A stretch of 64,000 nt of DNA, from NCBI GenBank assembly GCA_046339595.1, contig JBKDUF010000047.1, positions 5,099-69,098 of the forward strand, read 5' to 3'. Each line of letters opens with the position of its first letter. Positions within the stretch are counted from its first letter, which is position 1. This DNA is from Ga0077527 sp021300125 (GTDB taxonomy: Bacteria > Pseudomonadota > Gammaproteobacteria > Burkholderiales > SG8-41). The notes under the pieces were generated by a model that made no database searches, was not told the origin of the DNA, and was given only the letters and a program-made list of their open reading frames with translations. The position numbers and the translations under genes are program-made. Of this stretch, positions 34,031 through 43,115 are shown one piece after another.

Positions 34031-35496
34031 GCGCGCCGCGTTTCGATGCCGCGGTACTGCACCGTCTTGGCGTGCGGCGGCTGACGCTCGACAGCCGCAC
34101 GGTGCGCCCCGGTGATGCGTTCCTGGCCTGCAGCGGCGAGACCCGAGACGGCCGTGATTTCATCGCCGATGCGGTCGGCAGAGGGGCCTCCGCCGTGCTG
34201 TGGGAGGCCGAGAGCCATGCCTGGAACCGGCGCTGGCGCGTGCCGCACTTCGCCGTGCCCGGACTGCGCCGCTGCGCCGGGGAAATCGCCGCCGATTTTC
34301 ACGGCAGGCCAAGTGCGCGGCTGTGGACTATCGGGGTCACCGGCACCAACGGCAAAACCTCCTGCAGCCAGTGGATTGCGCAGGCCCTGACCTGTTCCCG
34401 GCGCAAGTGTGCGGTGATCGGGACCCTCGGCAGTGGATTCCCGGGGCGCCTCAGCGCGGCGGTGAACACCACGCCGGACGCGGTGAGCCTGCAGGCGCGG
34501 TTGCGCGACTTCGAGCGTGCCGGCGCGAAGGCGGTATGCATGGAGGCCTCGTCGCACGGGCTGGTGCAGGACCGCCTTGCCGGTGTCGAGTTCGATGTTG
34601 CGCTGCTTACCAATCTCAGCCGCGATCACCTCGACTATCACGGCACGATGCGCCGTTACAAGGCGGCCAAGGCGCGCCTGTTCCGCTGGCCGACGCTGCG
34701 TCATGCCATCGTCAATCTGGACGACGGTTTCGGGCGTGAAATCGCGCAGCGCTGGAAGCATCGCCGCGCCAGCCTGTTCGGCTACGGTTTCGGCCGCCGT
34801 GGATCACGCCAGTGTGCCGGCCGTATCGAAGGCAGCAATCTTGAACTGGGTGCCGCCGGTATCGCATTCGACGTCACGAGCCCCTGGGGCCATGCGGCGG
34901 TGCGCAGCCCGCTGCTCGGCGCTTTTAATGCGGCCAACCTGCTCGCGACGCTCAGCGTGCTGCTCGCGAGTGGCGTCGAAATCGGGGCCGCTGCCGCGGT
35001 GCTGGAGCGGCTGGCACCGGCGCCTGGCCGCATGGCCCGCTACGGTGGTGGCGACAGGCCATTGGTGGTCGTCGATTACGCACATACGCCGGATGCCCTG
35101 GAAAAGGTTCTGCTTGCCCTGCGTCCGCTGCGTGCGCCCCGCGGGCGGCTGCTCTGCGTGTTCGGTTGCGGTGGTGAGCGCGATGCCGGCAAACGGCCGC
35201 TGATGGGTGCGGTCGCAGCCTGCCTCGCCGACCACGTGGTGCTGACCAGCGACAACCCGCGCAGCGAGGATCCGCGCGCGATCATTGCCGACATTGCCGC
35301 AGGCACCGCAGGTGCACACGAGGAGATCGCCGATCGCCGTCGCGCCATCCTGTCCGCGGTTGCCGCGGCGCGCCGCGGCGATATCGTGCTGGTCGCGGGC
35401 AAGGGGCACGAAAATTACCAGGAAATTGGTGGGTTGCGGCGGCGTTTCGATGATGCCGCGGTGGTGAAGGCGGCGCTGGCCGGGAGGACACGGTGA
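34027..35496 (+). CDS. murE: UDP-N-acetylmuramoyl-tripeptide synthetase MurE (meso-diaminopimelate-adding)
   Basis: 489 residues from GTG 34027. ATP-binding GVTGTNGKTSCSQW (about residue 104), the N-terminal UDP-binding segment LTLDSRTVRPGDAF, and C-terminal TSDNPRSEDP, whose DNPR motif specifies meso-diaminopimelate rather than lysine. Adds the third residue of the stem peptide. An antisense frame of comparable length over this gene is a coding shadow. Confidence 0.96.
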   Translation: MSAPRFDAAVLHRLGVRRLTLDSRTVRPGDAFLACSGETRDGRDFIADAVGRGASAVLWEAESHAWNRRWRVPHFAVPGLRRCAGEIAADFHGRPSARLWTIGVTGTNGKTSCSQWIAQALTCSRRKCAVIGTLGSGFPGRLSAAVNTTPDAVSLQARLRDFERAGAKAVCMEASSHGLVQDRLAGVEFDVALLTNLSRDHLDYHGTMRRYKAAKARLFRWPTLRHAIVNLDDGFGREIAQRWKHRRASLFGYGFGRRGSRQCAGRIEGSNLELGAAGIAFDVTSPWGHAAVRSPLLGAFNAANLLATLSVLLASGVEIGAAAAVLERLAPAPGRMARYGGGDRPLVVVDYAHTPDALEKVLLALRPLRAPRGRLLCVFGCGGERDAGKRPLMGAVAACLADHVVLTSDNPRSEDPRAIIADIAAGTAGAHEEIADRRRAILSAVAAARRGDIVLVAGKGHENYQEIGGLRRRFDDAAVVKAALAGRTR

Positions 35497-36869
35497 TGTC
35501 ACTCGCCCAGACTGCGGCGGCGATCGGCGCCGAAATGAGCGGCCCCGACGTGATCTGGCATGACGTGTGCACCGACAGCCGGACCCTGAAAAGCGGCGAT
35601 CTGTTCGTCGCGCTGCGCGGCGGTCGTTTCGACGGCCACGATTTTGTGGCCCACGCTGCCGCTGCCGGTGCTGTGGCGGCGCTGGTGGCGCGCGATTATC
35701 AGGGCCCCGCGCCGCTGCCGCTGGCACGCGTTGCAGACACCACCCTGGGCCTTGCCGACCTGGCGGCCCACTGGCGCCGGCGTTTCACGCTGCCGCTGAT
35801 CGCGGTGACCGGATCCAACGGCAAGACCACGGTCAAGGAAATGATCGCGGCATGCCTGCGTGCCCATTACGGTGATGAGGCGGTGCTTGCGACCCGCGGC
35901 AACCTCAACAACCATATCGGGCTGCCGCTGACCCTGCTGCGCCTGCGCGACTCGCACCGTGCCGCCGTGGTCGAGCTGGGCATGAATCACAGGGGCGAGA
36001 CCGCGCAACTGGCGCGCATCGCGACGCCCACCATCGGTGTGATCAACAACGCGCAGCGTGAGCATCAGGAGTTCATGGGTTCGGTGGATGAAGTTGCGGT
36101 CGAGCATGCCGACCTGCTGGCGGCACTGATGCCGCAAGGATGCGCGGTGATCAATGCCGATGACGCGCATGCCGGGCTGTGGCGTGCCGCAGCCGGCCGC
36201 GCGCGGGTGCTCGACTTCGGTTTGGGCGAAGCGGCCGTACGCGGGGAATGCCGCCTGCAGCCGGCAACGAGCCGCCTGAGCGTGTCGGCAGGCGGCGAGA
36301 CCGCAGCTTTCGATTTGCCGCTGGCCGGTGAGCACAATGCGCGCAATGCCCTGGCCGCAATCGCCGCCGCCACCGCCGCCGGCGTGCCGCTGGCCACCTG
36401 CGCGCTGGCACTGACCGGATTTGCCGCGGTCAAGGGAAGGCTGCAGGAGAGGCCCGGACTGCGCGGGTCGCGCCTGATCGACGACAGTTACAACGCCAAT
36501 CCGGATTCGGTGCGCGCTGCGATCGACGTTCTCGCGCAGGCGCCGGGCCGCCGGCTGCTTGCACTGGGCGACATGGGCGAGGTCGGCGAGAAGGGCGAGG
36601 CCTTTCACCGCGAAATCGGTGAATACGCCCGCAGCCACGGTGTGCATGTCCTGTTCACCACCGGTGAACTAGCCCGCCACGCTGCGGCGGCTTACGGCGC
36701 CGGCGCCAGCCATCACGAAAGCGCAGAGGCTCTTGCCGCTGCTGCCGCCAAGCTGCTCGACGCCGATGCCACGGTTCTGGTCAAAGGCTCGCGCTTCATG
36801 CGCATGGAGCGGGTGGTCGAAGCGCTTGAGGCCGCTGCGGTCGCCGCGGCCGGAAAGAAGGAGGGCTGA
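35496..36869 (+). CDS. murF: UDP-N-acetylmuramoyl-tripeptide-D-Ala-D-Ala ligase MurF
   Basis: 457 residues from ATG 35496, one base into the murE stop; GTG 35493 immediately before is the alternative. A GGGAGG site lies 10 bases upstream. TDSRTLKSGDLFVALRG (UDP site), VTGSNGKTTVKEM (P-loop), EHNARNALAAIAA and DDSYNANPDSVRAA are typical of MurF. Ligates D-Ala-D-Ala to the tripeptide. Separated by three bases from mraY. Confidence 0.96.
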   Translation: MSLAQTAAAIGAEMSGPDVIWHDVCTDSRTLKSGDLFVALRGGRFDGHDFVAHAAAAGAVAALVARDYQGPAPLPLARVADTTLGLADLAAHWRRRFTLPLIAVTGSNGKTTVKEMIAACLRAHYGDEAVLATRGNLNNHIGLPLTLLRLRDSHRAAVVELGMNHRGETAQLARIATPTIGVINNAQREHQEFMGSVDEVAVEHADLLAALMPQGCAVINADDAHAGLWRAAAGRARVLDFGLGEAAVRGECRLQPATSRLSVSAGGETAAFDLPLAGEHNARNALAAIAAATAAGVPLATCALALTGFAAVKGRLQERPGLRGSRLIDDSYNANPDSVRAAIDVLAQAPGRRLLALGDMGEVGEKGEAFHREIGEYARSHGVHVLFTTGELARHAAAAYGAGASHHESAEALAAAAAKLLDADATVLVKGSRFMRMERVVEALEAAAVAAAGKKEG

Positions 36870-36872
36870 CGC

Positions 36873-37958
36873 ATGCTGCTCGAACTCGCTCAATGGCTGG
36901 AGCAGTACGTGCGGGCGTTCAACGTGTTCAGCTACCTCACGCTGCGCGCCGTGCTCGCCTGCCTGACCGCGCTGCTGATCTCGTTCATGGTCGGGCCGAC
37001 CCTGATCCGCAAGCTCACCGCGTACAAGATCGGGCAGGCGGTGCGCGACGACGGGCCGCAGACCCACCTGGCCAAGGCCGGCACACCGACCATGGGCGGC
37101 GCGCTGATCCTGGTGGCGATCATCGTCACCACGCTGCTGTGGGCGGACCTGCAGAACCGTTTTGTCTGGGTGGTGCTGGTCGTCACCGTCGGGTTCGGTG
37201 CCATCGGCTGGGTTGATGATTACCGCAAGGTCGTGCACCGCAACCCGAAGGGGCTCTCGGCAAAGGCCAAGTTTTTCTGGCAGTCGGTGCTCGGACTCGG
37301 CGCCGCAGTGTTCATCGCCTATTCGACCAACCTGCCCGCGCAGACCCAGTTCATCGTGCCCTTTTTCAAGGAAGTGGCCTATCCCCTGGGCGCGATCGGA
37401 TTCATCGTGATGACCTATTTCGTCATCGTCGGCACCAGCAACGCGGTGAACCTGACCGACGGCCTTGATGGCCTCGCGATCATGCCGACGGTAATGGTGG
37501 GCAGCGCCCTGGGCGTGTTTGCCTACGTTGCCGGCAATGCGGTGTTCGCCAAATACCTCGGGTTTCCGTACATCCCGGGTGCCGGCGAACTGATCGTGAT
37601 CTGCGGCGCGCTTGCCGGCGCGGGCCTTGCCTTTCTGTGGTTCAACGCCTATCCAGCCGAAGTGTTCATGGGTGACGTCGGCGCCCTGGCGCTGGGCGCG
37701 GCACTGGGCACCATCGCTGTGATCGTGCGCCAGGAGATCGTGCTGTTCATCATGGGCGGGGTATTCGTGGTCGAGACGCTGTCGGTGATGCTGCAGGTGG
37801 CGTCCTACAAGCTCACCGGCAAGCGCATTTTCCGCATGGCGCCGCTGCACCACCACTACGAACTGAAGGGCTGGAAAGAGAACCAGGTGGTCGTCCGCTT
37901 CTGGATCATCACGATGATGCTGGTGCTGATCGGACTGTCGACGCTGAAGTTGCGATGA
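36873..37958 (+). CDS. mraY: Phospho-N-acetylmuramoyl-pentapeptide transferase MraY
   Basis: 361-residue polytopic membrane enzyme making lipid I from UDP-MurNAc-pentapeptide and undecaprenyl phosphate. About ten helices. Conserved cytoplasmic loops: KAGTPTMGG, GWVDDYRKVV (Asp pair), NLTDGLDGLA, FMGDVGALALG and the LHHHYELKG triple-histidine loop. Complete. Confidence 0.97.
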   Translation: MLLELAQWLEQYVRAFNVFSYLTLRAVLACLTALLISFMVGPTLIRKLTAYKIGQAVRDDGPQTHLAKAGTPTMGGALILVAIIVTTLLWADLQNRFVWVVLVVTVGFGAIGWVDDYRKVVHRNPKGLSAKAKFFWQSVLGLGAAVFIAYSTNLPAQTQFIVPFFKEVAYPLGAIGFIVMTYFVIVGTSNAVNLTDGLDGLAIMPTVMVGSALGVFAYVAGNAVFAKYLGFPYIPGAGELIVICGALAGAGLAFLWFNAYPAEVFMGDVGALALGAALGTIAVIVRQEIVLFIMGGVFVVETLSVMLQVASYKLTGKRIFRMAPLHHHYELKGWKENQVVVRFWIITMMLVLIGLSTLKLR

Positions 37959-37959
37959 A

Positions 37960-39399
37960 ATGCACGCTGCCACGCTTACTGCCGCCGGTCCTGCCCCCGC
38001 TACTCTGGGGGGGCTGCTGATGCTTGCGCTGCGTGGCGCGCGCGTTGCCGTGATCGGGCTGGGTGACACCGGGCTTTCACTGGCGTGCTGGCTTGCCGGG
38101 CATGGTGCCCTGGTCGAGGTCAGCGACACACGCGCCGAGCCGCCCGGGCTGGCCGCGCTGCGGCGCGAACTGTCGCAGGCGAAGCTTGCGCTTGGCGCCG
38201 CGCCCGATGCTGCGGTGGCGCGTGCCGATATCGTCGCAGTCAGCCCCGGAGTGGACCGTCGCCGCGGCGCGGTCAGCGAGGCCGCGCGGCGCGGGGTGCC
38301 GGTGGTCGGCGATGTCGAGCTGTTTGCGCAATCGCTGGCCGCCCGCAACGATGCCGCGCCGGTCATTGCGATCACCGGTTCCAACGGCAAAAGCACGGTG
38401 ACCGCCATGGCCGGCGGGATCTGCGCCGCCGCCGGGCTGCACCCGGTCGTGGCCGGCAACATCGGTCTGCCGGTACTGGATGCGTGGTCGAAGATAGAGG
38501 CCGGTGCCGCGATGCCCGGAGCTTTCGTGCTCGAGCTGTCGAGTTTCCAGCTCGAAAGCACGGTGTCGCTCAATGCCCGTGCGGCGACCGTGCTCAACCT
38601 GTCCGAGGACCACCTCGACCGCTATGACGGCATGGCTGAATACGCCGCCGCGAAAGCACGGATTTATGCGGGCGATGGTGTGCAGGTCTTCAATCGCAAC
38701 GATGCCTGGAGCCGTGGCATGGCGCTGCCCGGGCGCCGTCATGCCAGCTTCGGCATGGATGCGGCTACCGCCGATGGCGATTGGGGATTGGCCGGCGATG
38801 CGGATGGCGCCGGCCTGTGCCGTGGCGGAAACAGGCTGATGGATGCGCAGCGGCTCCGCGTTGCCGGGCAGCACAATGCCGTGAACGCGCTAGCAGCCGG
38901 TGCGCTGTGTCATCTCATTGGTGTTTCTGATGCCGCTATCGTGGCGGGTTGGACAGACTTTGAAGGGCTGCCGCACAGGGTAAAATTAATCAATAGAATC
39001 AATAACATAGAATTCTATGATGACTCCAAGGGTACCAATGTAGGGGCCACGGTCGCGGCTCTGAACGGCTTTGCCTCGCCGGTGGTGCTGATCGCAGGCG
39101 GCGACGGCAAGGGCCAGGATTTTTCGCCGTTGGCGGATGCGGCGCGCGGCCGGGCCCGCGCGGTGGTGCTGATCGGCCGCGATGCCCCGCTGATTGCGGC
39201 CGCGATCGGTGATGCCGCGCCGTTGCTGCATGCGGGCGACATGAACGAAGCGGTGCAGCTGGCGAGCGCCACTGCCCGTCCCGGCGATGCGGTGCTGTTG
39301 TCGCCAGCCTGCGCGAGTTACGACATGTTCCGCAACTATGTGCATCGGGCCGAAGTGTTCGCTGCCGCAGTGGCGGCGCTGCAGCGGAGCCGGGCATGA
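37960..39399 (+). CDS. murD: UDP-N-acetylmuramoylalanine-D-glutamate ligase MurD with in-frame AT-rich patch
   Basis: 479 residues if started at ATG 37960, or 459 from ATG 38020 (MLALRGARVAVIGLGDTG), closer to homologues. ITGSNGKSTVTAM (P-loop), NLSEDHLDRYDGM and EFYDDSKGTNVGATVAAL are intact. Codons 38981-39019, encoding KLINRINNIEFYD, are AT-rich with rare TTA, AGA and ATA codons, in contrast to every flanking codon. They carry a copy of the AT-rich repeat, yet length and the essential DDSKGTN motif are preserved. The enzyme is probably active. Confidence 0.95.
   Translation: MHAATLTAAGPAPATLGGLLMLALRGARVAVIGLGDTGLSLACWLAGHGALVEVSDTRAEPPGLAALRRELSQAKLALGAAPDAAVARADIVAVSPGVDRRRGAVSEAARRGVPVVGDVELFAQSLAARNDAAPVIAITGSNGKSTVTAMAGGICAAAGLHPVVAGNIGLPVLDAWSKIEAGAAMPGAFVLELSSFQLESTVSLNARAATVLNLSEDHLDRYDGMAEYAAAKARIYAGDGVQVFNRNDAWSRGMALPGRRHASFGMDAATADGDWGLAGDADGAGLCRGGNRLMDAQRLRVAGQHNAVNALAAGALCHLIGVSDAAIVAGWTDFEGLPHRVKLINRINNIEFYDDSKGTNVGATVAALNGFASPVVLIAGGDGKGQDFSPLADAARGRARAVVLIGRDAPLIAAAIGDAAPLLHAGDMNEAVQLASATARPGDAVLLSPACASYDMFRNYVHRAEVFAAAVAALQRSRA
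38981..39020. repeat. AT-rich element c inside murD, with 14-base palindrome
   Basis: TAATCAATAGAATCAAT (38987-39003) differs from element a at one base in 17. It is followed by the perfect palindrome CATAGAATTCTATG (39006-39019). Both sit inside murD coding sequence and are read in frame. Confidence 0.7.
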
Positions 39400-40562
39400 G
39401 CACCCACACCATGAGCGCCGGCGCGCGCGCGGCCCCAGCGGAATACGATCATTGCCTGCTCTGGGTGACAGCCCTGCTGCTTTCGATCGGACTGGTGATG
39501 GTGTATTCGGCGTCGATTGCGATCGCTGAAGGCAGCCGCATGACCGGCAACAACGCGACCTATTACCTGACCCGCCACGCGGTGTTTGTGCTGGTCAGCC
39601 TGGTCGCCGCGACAGTGGTGTTCCAGGTGCCGCTGCGAGTGTGGCAGCAGCTCGCCCCCTTCCTTTTCCTCGGCGGGCTGGGCCTGCTCGCGCTGGTGCT
39701 GATTCCGGGCATTGGTCGCGAGGTCAACGGCAGCCGGCGCTGGCTGTCGCTGTATGTGGTCAACCTCCAGCCCTCGGAGCTGGTGAAGGTGGCAGTGGTG
39801 CTCTATGCCGCCGACTACACCGTACGCAAGGCCGCCTTCATGCACAGCCTGCGCAAGGGCTTTCTGCCGATGTTCGCGGTGATGATGCTGGCCGGCGGCC
39901 TGCTGCTGATGGAGCCCGATTTCGGCGCCTTTGCGGTCATCACGGTGATCGCGATGGGCATCCTCTTCCTCGGCGGCATGAACTGGCGGCTGTTTGCAGG
40001 GCTGATCGTGATGCTGGTGATCGGCTTCCTGCTGCTGATCTGGACCAGTCCCTACCGCATGCAGCGCGTGATCGGATTCATGGACCCCTGGGCCGATCCC
40101 TACGGCAAGGGTTACCAACTGTCGCATGCGCTGATCGCCTTCGGCCGCGGCGAATGGTTTGGCGTAGGCCTTGGCGCCAGCGTGGAAAAGCTGTTCTACC
40201 TGCCCGAAGCCTATACCGATTTCCTGCTCGCGGTGATTGCCGAGGAGCTCGGATTCGCCGGCGTGTTGCTCATCATCGTGCTGTTTACGCTACTGGTGTG
40301 GCGCGCCTTCGTCATCGGCCGCCGCGCCTGCGAACTGGAACGCTACTACGCCGCGCTGGTCGCGCAGGGCGTGGGCCTTTGGATCGGCGTGCAGGCGATC
40401 ATCAATATGGGCGTCAACATGGGGTTGCTGCCGACCAAGGGCCTCACCCTGCCGCTGCTGTCCTTCGGTGGCAGCGCGATCCTCGCGACCTGCTGTGCGA
40501 TCGCCATACTGCTGCGCGTGGACTGGGAAAACCGGCAGCAGGCACGGGGGTTCACGGTATGA
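39396..40562 (+). CDS. ftsW: Septal peptidoglycan glycosyltransferase FtsW
   Basis: 388-residue SEDS-family membrane protein that polymerises lipid II with FtsI. About ten helices. Conserved: GIGREVNGSRRWL, LQPSELVKVAVVLY, MEPDFGAFAV, the YQLSHALIAFGRGEWFGVGLG loop and LPLLSFGGSAI near the C-terminus. Overlaps murD and murG by four bases each. A longer alternative frame on the same strand runs through most of this gene into murG; only the murG part is real. Confidence 0.96.
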   Translation: MSTHTMSAGARAAPAEYDHCLLWVTALLLSIGLVMVYSASIAIAEGSRMTGNNATYYLTRHAVFVLVSLVAATVVFQVPLRVWQQLAPFLFLGGLGLLALVLIPGIGREVNGSRRWLSLYVVNLQPSELVKVAVVLYAADYTVRKAAFMHSLRKGFLPMFAVMMLAGGLLLMEPDFGAFAVITVIAMGILFLGGMNWRLFAGLIVMLVIGFLLLIWTSPYRMQRVIGFMDPWADPYGKGYQLSHALIAFGRGEWFGVGLGASVEKLFYLPEAYTDFLLAVIAEELGFAGVLLIIVLFTLLVWRAFVIGRRACELERYYAALVAQGVGLWIGVQAIINMGVNMGLLPTKGLTLPLLSFGGSAILATCCAIAILLRVDWENRQQARGFTV

Positions 40563-41629
40563 CGCGCACGCTGATGGTGATGGCGGGCGGCACCGGTGGC
40601 CACATCTTTCCGGCGCTGGCTGTGGCCGAGGTGCTGAGCAAACGGGGCTGGCGCGTGGTCTGGCTGGGCGCGCGTGGCGGCATGGAGGAGCGGCTGGTAC
40701 CGGCGCGCGGCTATGCCACCGAGTGGATCCGCATCGGCGGCGTCCGCGGCAAGGGTTTGCTGCGCAAGCTGCTGTTGCCGCTGACTCTGCTGATTGCGTT
40801 CTGGCAGAGCGCGGCGGCGATTTTCCGCCAGCGCCCTGACGTGGTGCTTGGCATGGGCGGTTACGCCGCTTTCCCCGGGGGGATGATGGCCGCGCTGTTC
40901 GGCCGGCCGCTGCTGATCCACGAGCAGAACGCAATACCGGGCCTGACCAACCGCGTACTGGCCGGTGTTGCGGACCGTGTGCTTTCGGCATTTCCCGATG
41001 CTTTCGAGGGCCGCGTCGACGTGATCTGGTCGGGTAATCCGGTGCGCAGCGAGATCGTCGATCTTGCCCCGCCTGAAGCGCGATTCGCAGGCCGCAGCGG
41101 TCCGCTGCGCCTGCTGGTGGTCGGCGGCAGCCTTGGAGCGCGGGCGCTCAACGAGATCCTGCCGCAGGCGCTGGCGCTGCTGGAGCCCGGGCAGCGTCCA
41201 GTGGTCACGCACCAGGCTGGCAATGACCATGCCGAAGCGGTGCGCCAGCGCTATCGCGAACTCGGAGTGGAGGCCGAAGTGCTGGCTTTCGTTGACGACA
41301 TGGCTGCGCGTTACGGCGAGGCCGACCTGATTGTGTGCCGTTCCGGCGCAACCACCGTGACTGAACTGGCGGTGGCCGGCATCGGCAGCCTCCTGGTGCC
41401 GTTCCCCCATGCGGTGGATGACCACCAGACGCGCAATGCCCGTTATCTCTCCGACCGCGGCGCCGCGCTGCTGATGCCGCAGCAGGAGCTCACGCCAGAG
41501 TCGCTGGCGCGCGTGATGCGTGGACTGGACCGTGAAAAGCTGCTGGAGATGGCACGCGCCGCCCGGGCGGTCGGCAAGCCGGATGCGGCCGAGAAAGTGG
41601 CGGGCCTGTGCATGGAGCTTGCCGCATGA
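40559..41629 (+). CDS. murG: UDP-N-acetylglucosamine transferase MurG
   Basis: Converts lipid I to lipid II at the inner face of the membrane. 356 residues from ATG 40559 (overlapping the ftsW stop). GGTGGHIFPALAVAE is the N-terminal glycine loop, HEQNAIPGLTNR the acceptor side, and GGSLGARALNE plus RSGATTVTELAVAG the UDP-GlcNAc-binding C-terminal motifs. Eleven bases separate it from the murC start. Confidence 0.97.
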   Translation: MTRTLMVMAGGTGGHIFPALAVAEVLSKRGWRVVWLGARGGMEERLVPARGYATEWIRIGGVRGKGLLRKLLLPLTLLIAFWQSAAAIFRQRPDVVLGMGGYAAFPGGMMAALFGRPLLIHEQNAIPGLTNRVLAGVADRVLSAFPDAFEGRVDVIWSGNPVRSEIVDLAPPEARFAGRSGPLRLLVVGGSLGARALNEILPQALALLEPGQRPVVTHQAGNDHAEAVRQRYRELGVEAEVLAFVDDMAARYGEADLIVCRSGATTVTELAVAGIGSLLVPFPHAVDDHQTRNARYLSDRGAALLMPQQELTPESLARVMRGLDREKLLEMARAARAVGKPDAAEKVAGLCMELAA

Positions 41630-41639
41630 GAGACCTGGC

Positions 41640-43115
41640 ATGAAACACAAGGTCAAAAACATCCACTTCGTCGGCATAGGCGGCGCCGGGATGAGCGGCA
41701 TCGCCGAGGTGCTGCTGAATCTGGGCTATGCGGTCAGCGGTTCCGATCTCGCCGAGAGCAATGCCACGCGCCGCCTGGCCGGACTTGGTGCGATGGTGCG
41801 CATCGGCCATGCGGCAGAACATGTCAGCAGCGCCGACGTGGTGGTGATTTCGAGCGCAGTCAGGGCGGACAATCCGGAGGTTGTGGCTGCCCGTGCCCGC
41901 CATGTGCCTGTGGTGCCGCGCGCGCTGATGCTGGCCGAACTGATGCGCCTGAAGCAGGGCATCGCGGTGGCCGGCACCCACGGCAAGACGACGACGACCA
42001 GCCTTGTCGCCAGCATCCTCGCCGAAGGCGGGCTTGATCCGACATTCGTGATCGGCGGCCGCCTTGAAAGTGCCGGCACCCACGCCCGGCTCGGCGCCGG
42101 TGAATTCATTGTCGCCGAGGCCGACGAATCCGATGCCTCGTTCCTGCATCTGCAGCCGGTGATCTCCGTGGTGACCAACATCGACGCCGATCACATGGAA
42201 ACCTACGGTCACTCGCTGGACCGCCTGCGCCAGGCGTTCGTCGATTTCGTCGAGCGGCTGCCGTTCTACGGCGTGGCTGTCCTTTGCAACGACGATGTGA
42301 ATGTGCGCTCGATCATGCCGCGGCTGACCAAGGCGGTGGTGACCTATGGCCTGGGCGAGGGCGCCGATGTGCGCGGCATCGCGGTCAGTGCCGCAGCAGG
42401 CGCAATGCATTTCCGCGTGCAGCGCAAGAACGGCCGGCGGCTGCCGGATCTCGACATCCGGCTCAACCTTGCAGGCGTGCACAACGTGCTCAACGCGCTG
42501 GCGGCGATTGCGGTGGGCACTGAAGTCGGTGTTGCCGACGGGCGTATCGTCAAGGCGCTGGGGGAGTTCAAGGGCGTCGGCCGGCGTTTCCAGCGTTACG
42601 GTGCACTGCCCCTGCCGGGCGGCGGCAGTTTCGAATTGATTGATGACTATGGCCATCATCCGGTGGAAATGGCGGCAACCATCGCGGCCGCGCGTGGCGC
42701 GTTTCCGGGCCGTCGCCTGGTGCTGGCGTTCCAGCCGCACCGCTACACGCGCACCCGCGACTGTTTCGAGGATTTCAGCCGGGTGCTGTCGACTGTGGAC
42801 GCCTTGCTGCTGACCGAGGTTTACGCCGCGGGCGAAGCGCCGATTGTCGCCGCCGACGGCAGGGCGCTGTCGAGGGCGGTGCGCGTGCTCGGCAAGGTGG
42901 AGCCGGTGTTTGTCGAGCAGGTTGCGGAGCTGCCGGCGGCGATTCTCTCCGCCGTGCGCGATGGCGACGTGGTGCTGGCCATGGGCGCGGGTTCGATCGG
43001 CGCCGTGGCCGGACGATTGCAGCAGCAGCCGGGCCGGGCGTGTTGTGCGAATGAACATGGACGAACAACAACAGCTGTCGAGCCAGGGTCTGCGCGGCGA
43101 GTTGCGCCGCGATGA
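41640..43115 (+). CDS. murC: UDP-N-acetylmuramate-L-alanine ligase MurC with extended tail
   Basis: 491 residues from ATG 41640. HFVGIGGAGMSGIAEVL, VAGTHGKTTTTSLVAS (P-loop), DESDASF and DDYGHHPVEM are diagnostic. Homologues end shortly after GAGSIGAVAGRL; here a Cys/Arg-rich tail of about 25 residues follows, and the frame overlaps murB by 65 bases. A one-base shift before 43050 would place a TGA exactly at the murB ATG (ATGA), the overlap style used elsewhere in the cluster. Confidence 0.94.
   Translation: MKHKVKNIHFVGIGGAGMSGIAEVLLNLGYAVSGSDLAESNATRRLAGLGAMVRIGHAAEHVSSADVVVISSAVRADNPEVVAARARHVPVVPRALMLAELMRLKQGIAVAGTHGKTTTTSLVASILAEGGLDPTFVIGGRLESAGTHARLGAGEFIVAEADESDASFLHLQPVISVVTNIDADHMETYGHSLDRLRQAFVDFVERLPFYGVAVLCNDDVNVRSIMPRLTKAVVTYGLGEGADVRGIAVSAAAGAMHFRVQRKNGRRLPDLDIRLNLAGVHNVLNALAAIAVGTEVGVADGRIVKALGEFKGVGRRFQRYGALPLPGGGSFELIDDYGHHPVEMAATIAAARGAFPGRRLVLAFQPHRYTRTRDCFEDFSRVLSTVDALLLTEVYAAGEAPIVAADGRALSRAVRVLGKVEPVFVEQVAELPAAILSAVRDGDVVLAMGAGSIGAVAGRLQQQPGRACCANEHGRTTTAVEPGSARRVAPR

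Noticed and set aside
36669..38597. 642-codon minus-strand frame opposite mraY and murD
   Set aside because: Shadow frame across two well-identified genes; low-complexity composition.
39641..40558. Plus-strand frame continuous with murG through ftsW, suggesting a longer MurG
   Set aside because: The portion over ftsW has no MurG homology; MurG starts at ATG 40559 in its conserved GGTGGH region.
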